Assembly (NCBI GenBank): GCA_050303815.1
Contig: JBNLCM010000035.1
Span: forward strand, 1 to 18,574
DNA length: 18,574 nucleotides
Origin: Cognatazoarcus sp050303815
GTDB lineage: Bacteria; Pseudomonadota; Gammaproteobacteria; Burkholderiales; Rhodocyclaceae
Direction: 5' to 3'
The notes beneath the pieces are model-generated. The model saw only the letters and a program-made list of their open reading frames with translations, made no database searches and was not told the origin of the DNA. This document shows positions 17,401 to 18,574 of the stretch, piece after piece; the stretch's first letter is position 1, and the number at the start of each line of letters is the position of its first letter. The position numbers and the translations under genes are program-made.

Positions 17401-18495
17401 GCGCTGCGGTTCGGATGCGACGTCGAAACCGACGGCTGGCTGGTTCCCGGCCACCGGCAGGATCATCCGCACCGGAACGTAGTCCGGCCTGATGGCGGCC
17501 GGCACCAGCTCGCCGTCGGGGCCGCGTTCCGTAATCGAAAATCGGGGGCCGTACGTGTGCCGCATGGATGCCTCGAAGGCCTCGCGCCCTGGCTGCTGGA
17601 CCACCGGGTTGAAGCTGATCGCCTGCAGGTCCGGATTGGTTCGCAGGATATCGGCCCCCAGCTGCCGGAAGTCCTCGTACCCGACGTCCGGGTTCAGTTC
17701 AAGGGCCCGGCGAACGCCACCGAGGGTGTCACGCAAGGCGTCCATGTGCCGCCCGAGAAGCGTGAGGAAACTCTGGCCCTGGGCCGCCACGCGCGCCCGC
17801 TCGACGTTCAGCTCCCATCGCGCGGCCGCCAGGAAGGCGATCGCTGCGACCAGCAACATGACGACCGTCGGCAGCAGGGAGGCCCGCAGCCGCTCACGGC
17901 CGTCCGCATCGGAGCCGCCAAGGAAAAGAATCGCGGGTGGCGCCAGCAGCAGAACGCCTAGGACGTCACCCACGTACCAGTTCCACCATTCGAACAGGAA
18001 TCGCTCGCCCGGCAGTTGGCCCAGCAGGACGAGCGATGACACGCCCCCGGTGGCGGACGTGAAGCAGGCGATGACGCCACCGCCCCCAAGCAATCGGAGT
18101 GCGTCCAGTTCCCGTTCGAGCCGCCGCCAGCCATCGCCGGTCCAAGCGCGCACGATCGCCGCGCCAATCCACGCCTGCGCCGCATTGCCACAGGCGAGCA
18201 TCGCCCCGCTCTGCAGCAGCGAGGCCAGGCCGGCCTCATCGTGCCGATAGCCCCCGTAGACATTCATCGCCAGCGTGCCCAGCCAGACGGCGATAACCGC
18301 CTGACCTCCGCGGTGGAGGGCCAGGGCCAGGGCGATCCCGGCCGCAGGAAACAGTGGACTGGCAAACCCGCCGGGGACCGTCAGCAGAAGGCCTGCCGTG
18401 CCGGCAAGGAAGTAGAGGCCAGCCATGCTGACCAGCGCGAGGAGGCCTGCCCGCTGCCGGGACAAGGCGGCAAGATCGACCTGAGGCGTGTTCAT
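14443..18495 (-). CDS. MASE1-CHASE-PAS-GAF-PAS hybrid histidine kinase with receiver
   Basis: The product is 1350 residues, an inner-membrane hybrid sensor kinase. Order: MASE1 membrane array (about 15-225, with SPLFPAAGIALALAL and YVGDVLGVLLLAPP), CHASE periplasmic sensor (about 245-470), a membrane helix (about 495-520), PAS (about 545-660), GAF (about 670-830), a second PAS (about 845-950), HisKA, HATPase and receiver. His973 in TMSHEIRTPMNG is the phospho-acceptor. The ATPase keeps GNLVSNAIKF (N box), DTGAGV (G1), FQPFSQLD (F box) and GGSGLGLSI (G2). The receiver has Asp1275 in LMDCHMPVMDG and the AKPVE lysine. There is no Hpt domain, so phosphate would have to pass to a separate Hpt protein or return to the kinase. 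The ATG at 18495 lacks a strong ribosome site (CCCGAG just before). The 79 bases upstream to the window edge hold no convincing promoter. The gene lies upstream of phaB on the same strand. Confidence 0.93.
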   Translation of the reverse strand: MNTPQVDLAALSRQRAGLLALVSMAGLYFLAGTAGLLLTVPGGFASPLFPAAGIALALALHRGGQAVIAVWLGTLAMNVYGGYRHDEAGLASLLQSGAMLACGNAAQAWIGAAIVRAWTGDGWRRLERELDALRLLGGGGVIACFTSATGGVSSLVLLGQLPGERFLFEWWNWYVGDVLGVLLLAPPAILFLGGSDADGRERLRASLLPTVVMLLVAAIAFLAAARWELNVERARVAAQGQSFLTLLGRHMDALRDTLGGVRRALELNPDVGYEDFRQLGADILRTNPDLQAISFNPVVQQPGREAFEASMRHTYGPRFSITERGPDGELVPAAIRPDYVPVRMILPVAGNQPAVGFDVASEPQRRNALDSAKLTNSPTMTGPLRLVQLSGDETGVLVVEPVHAADDPTRIRGFAIAVLHTRALVERLRTDFPVEELSIRIYDAAVPHRPLFADATAQGVAELGWSSTLAVTDRDWIVSLAPTALGLQRIRPWGSWAAGAFGILLVAMLQVIWLGAASRTRMIRRRVEEQTAEILATRGALECSEARYRTLFEGARAPMMLIDAADGGRIVDVNQAACAFYGHSSDAMRQLRIGDIEVRDDRNLARAIGQLHRMPGERFWMCHRLANGELRDVEITTGPLSINTRTLQLSIITDITARKRLEEATRRQVAGLTVLNSLDELGGRTLAERLELALGAAAVWLRMPLGILRQVRRDGDERDVVRFSRGGDGPAGAGLNTDALAVALEGVRDGLALRDAASDPDAHAEIRACGVRAFICAPVWVAGKRCGLLAFASERVHPRAFDGHDREFVHFLARWCGHQIERERARKELTQQGELLRGALDALDEAFAIFDQDDRLVFFNDKLHVVYPRMRPVLCLGARFEDIVRYGAEHGQFRDAVGRVDAWVDERMAAHRKDSSVLLQPLDGGRWVQIREQHSAGGFSVGFRIDVTELIRAQHDSESANLAKSRFLATMSHEIRTPMNGILGMAEMLMDSDLSDDERREFAGMIGSSGRTLMGLLNDVLDLSKVEAGRMQILSELFLPAQLVDEVAALFRGLAERKGLSLEPVWEGGDLCELYGDSGRIRQMLGNLVSNAIKFTDHGSVRLAGRLEPARGDGVRLRFEVTDTGAGVAEEQRHLLFQPFSQLDDSNTRRHGGSGLGLSIVARLAELLGGRAGFEPADAGGSTFWFVVRVDAAEAVQGDEPHENPLPPTVAPEIPASAPAAFERPLVLVVEDHDINAKFTATVLRGRGYEVEIARDGQAAVDCVPLLLPALILMDCHMPVMDGYEATRQIRRMEAESGGRRVPIIALTAAAFAEDRARCMAAGMDDHLAKPVERERLIAVVQRWIAAAES

Positions 18496-18574
18496 CTCGG
18501 GCGGCGGCCCCGGGGGTGGGCTCGCATGGCCATTCGGTTGCTACGGGCGGTCAGAGTATGACCCATCTGGCGCC

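Noticed and set aside
16747..17961. Plus-strand open frame of 404 codons inside the hybrid kinase gene
   Set aside because: It lies entirely opposite CHASE and PAS coding sequence and its product is composition-driven, with no known motif.

Overview
The window is a gap-poor, high-GC stretch from a Gram-negative bacterium, most likely a gamma- or betaproteobacterium. The reasons are a pqqC-D-E cluster, a CreA-family protein, the DUF2868/DUF3482 membrane-protein/GTPase pair, a PhaB closely resembling the Cupriavidus enzyme as I remember it, and MASE1-CHASE membrane receptors. I cannot name genus or species. No RNA gene, CRISPR array, insertion sequence or phage gene was seen. Coding density is very high, and the longest gap without a gene is about 160 bases (1917-2076).

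Layout, left to right. (1) 2-1916, plus strand: the 3' part of pqqC, then complete pqqD and pqqE, joined by two identical 4-base GTGA overlaps; this is PQQ cofactor synthesis. (2) 1917-2076: a regulatory gap with a weak terminator-like hairpin, a second hairpin and a perfect 12-base palindrome. (3) 2077-5817, plus strand: a three-gene operon encoding a periplasmic di-haem cytochrome c peroxidase, a membrane histidine kinase with a DAHL-like all-helical periplasmic sensor region, and a response regulator made of two receiver domains with no output domain. (4) 5886-9960, plus strand: creA, a four-helix DUF2868 membrane protein, its overlapping GTPase partner (DUF3482), and a DUF4213/DUF364 Rossmann-like protein. 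(5) 10073-13486, plus strand: a MASE1-CHASE-PAS-GGDEF-EAL c-di-GMP protein with an intact cyclase half and a visibly decayed phosphodiesterase half. (6) 13550-14290, minus strand: phaB (acetoacetyl-CoA reductase) with its own strong sigma70-like promoter and a clear intrinsic terminator. (7) 14443-18495, minus strand: a very large MASE1-CHASE-PAS-GAF-PAS hybrid histidine kinase with a C-terminal receiver.

How the parts may work together. PQQ serves periplasmic quinoprotein dehydrogenases, whose electrons usually leave through c-type cytochromes. A neighbouring c-type peroxidase operon carrying its own periplasm-facing sensor fits a redox or peroxide response in that compartment, but this link is inference from proximity. 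The phaB gene is bracketed by two large receptors that share the same MASE1-CHASE input architecture, one feeding c-di-GMP and the other a phosphorelay. The most interesting items are the peroxidase/DAHL-kinase/tandem-receiver operon, the degenerate EAL domain, the DUF2868-GTPase-DUF364 cluster, and the paired receptors around phaB. None of these is proven to be a new system from sequence alone.
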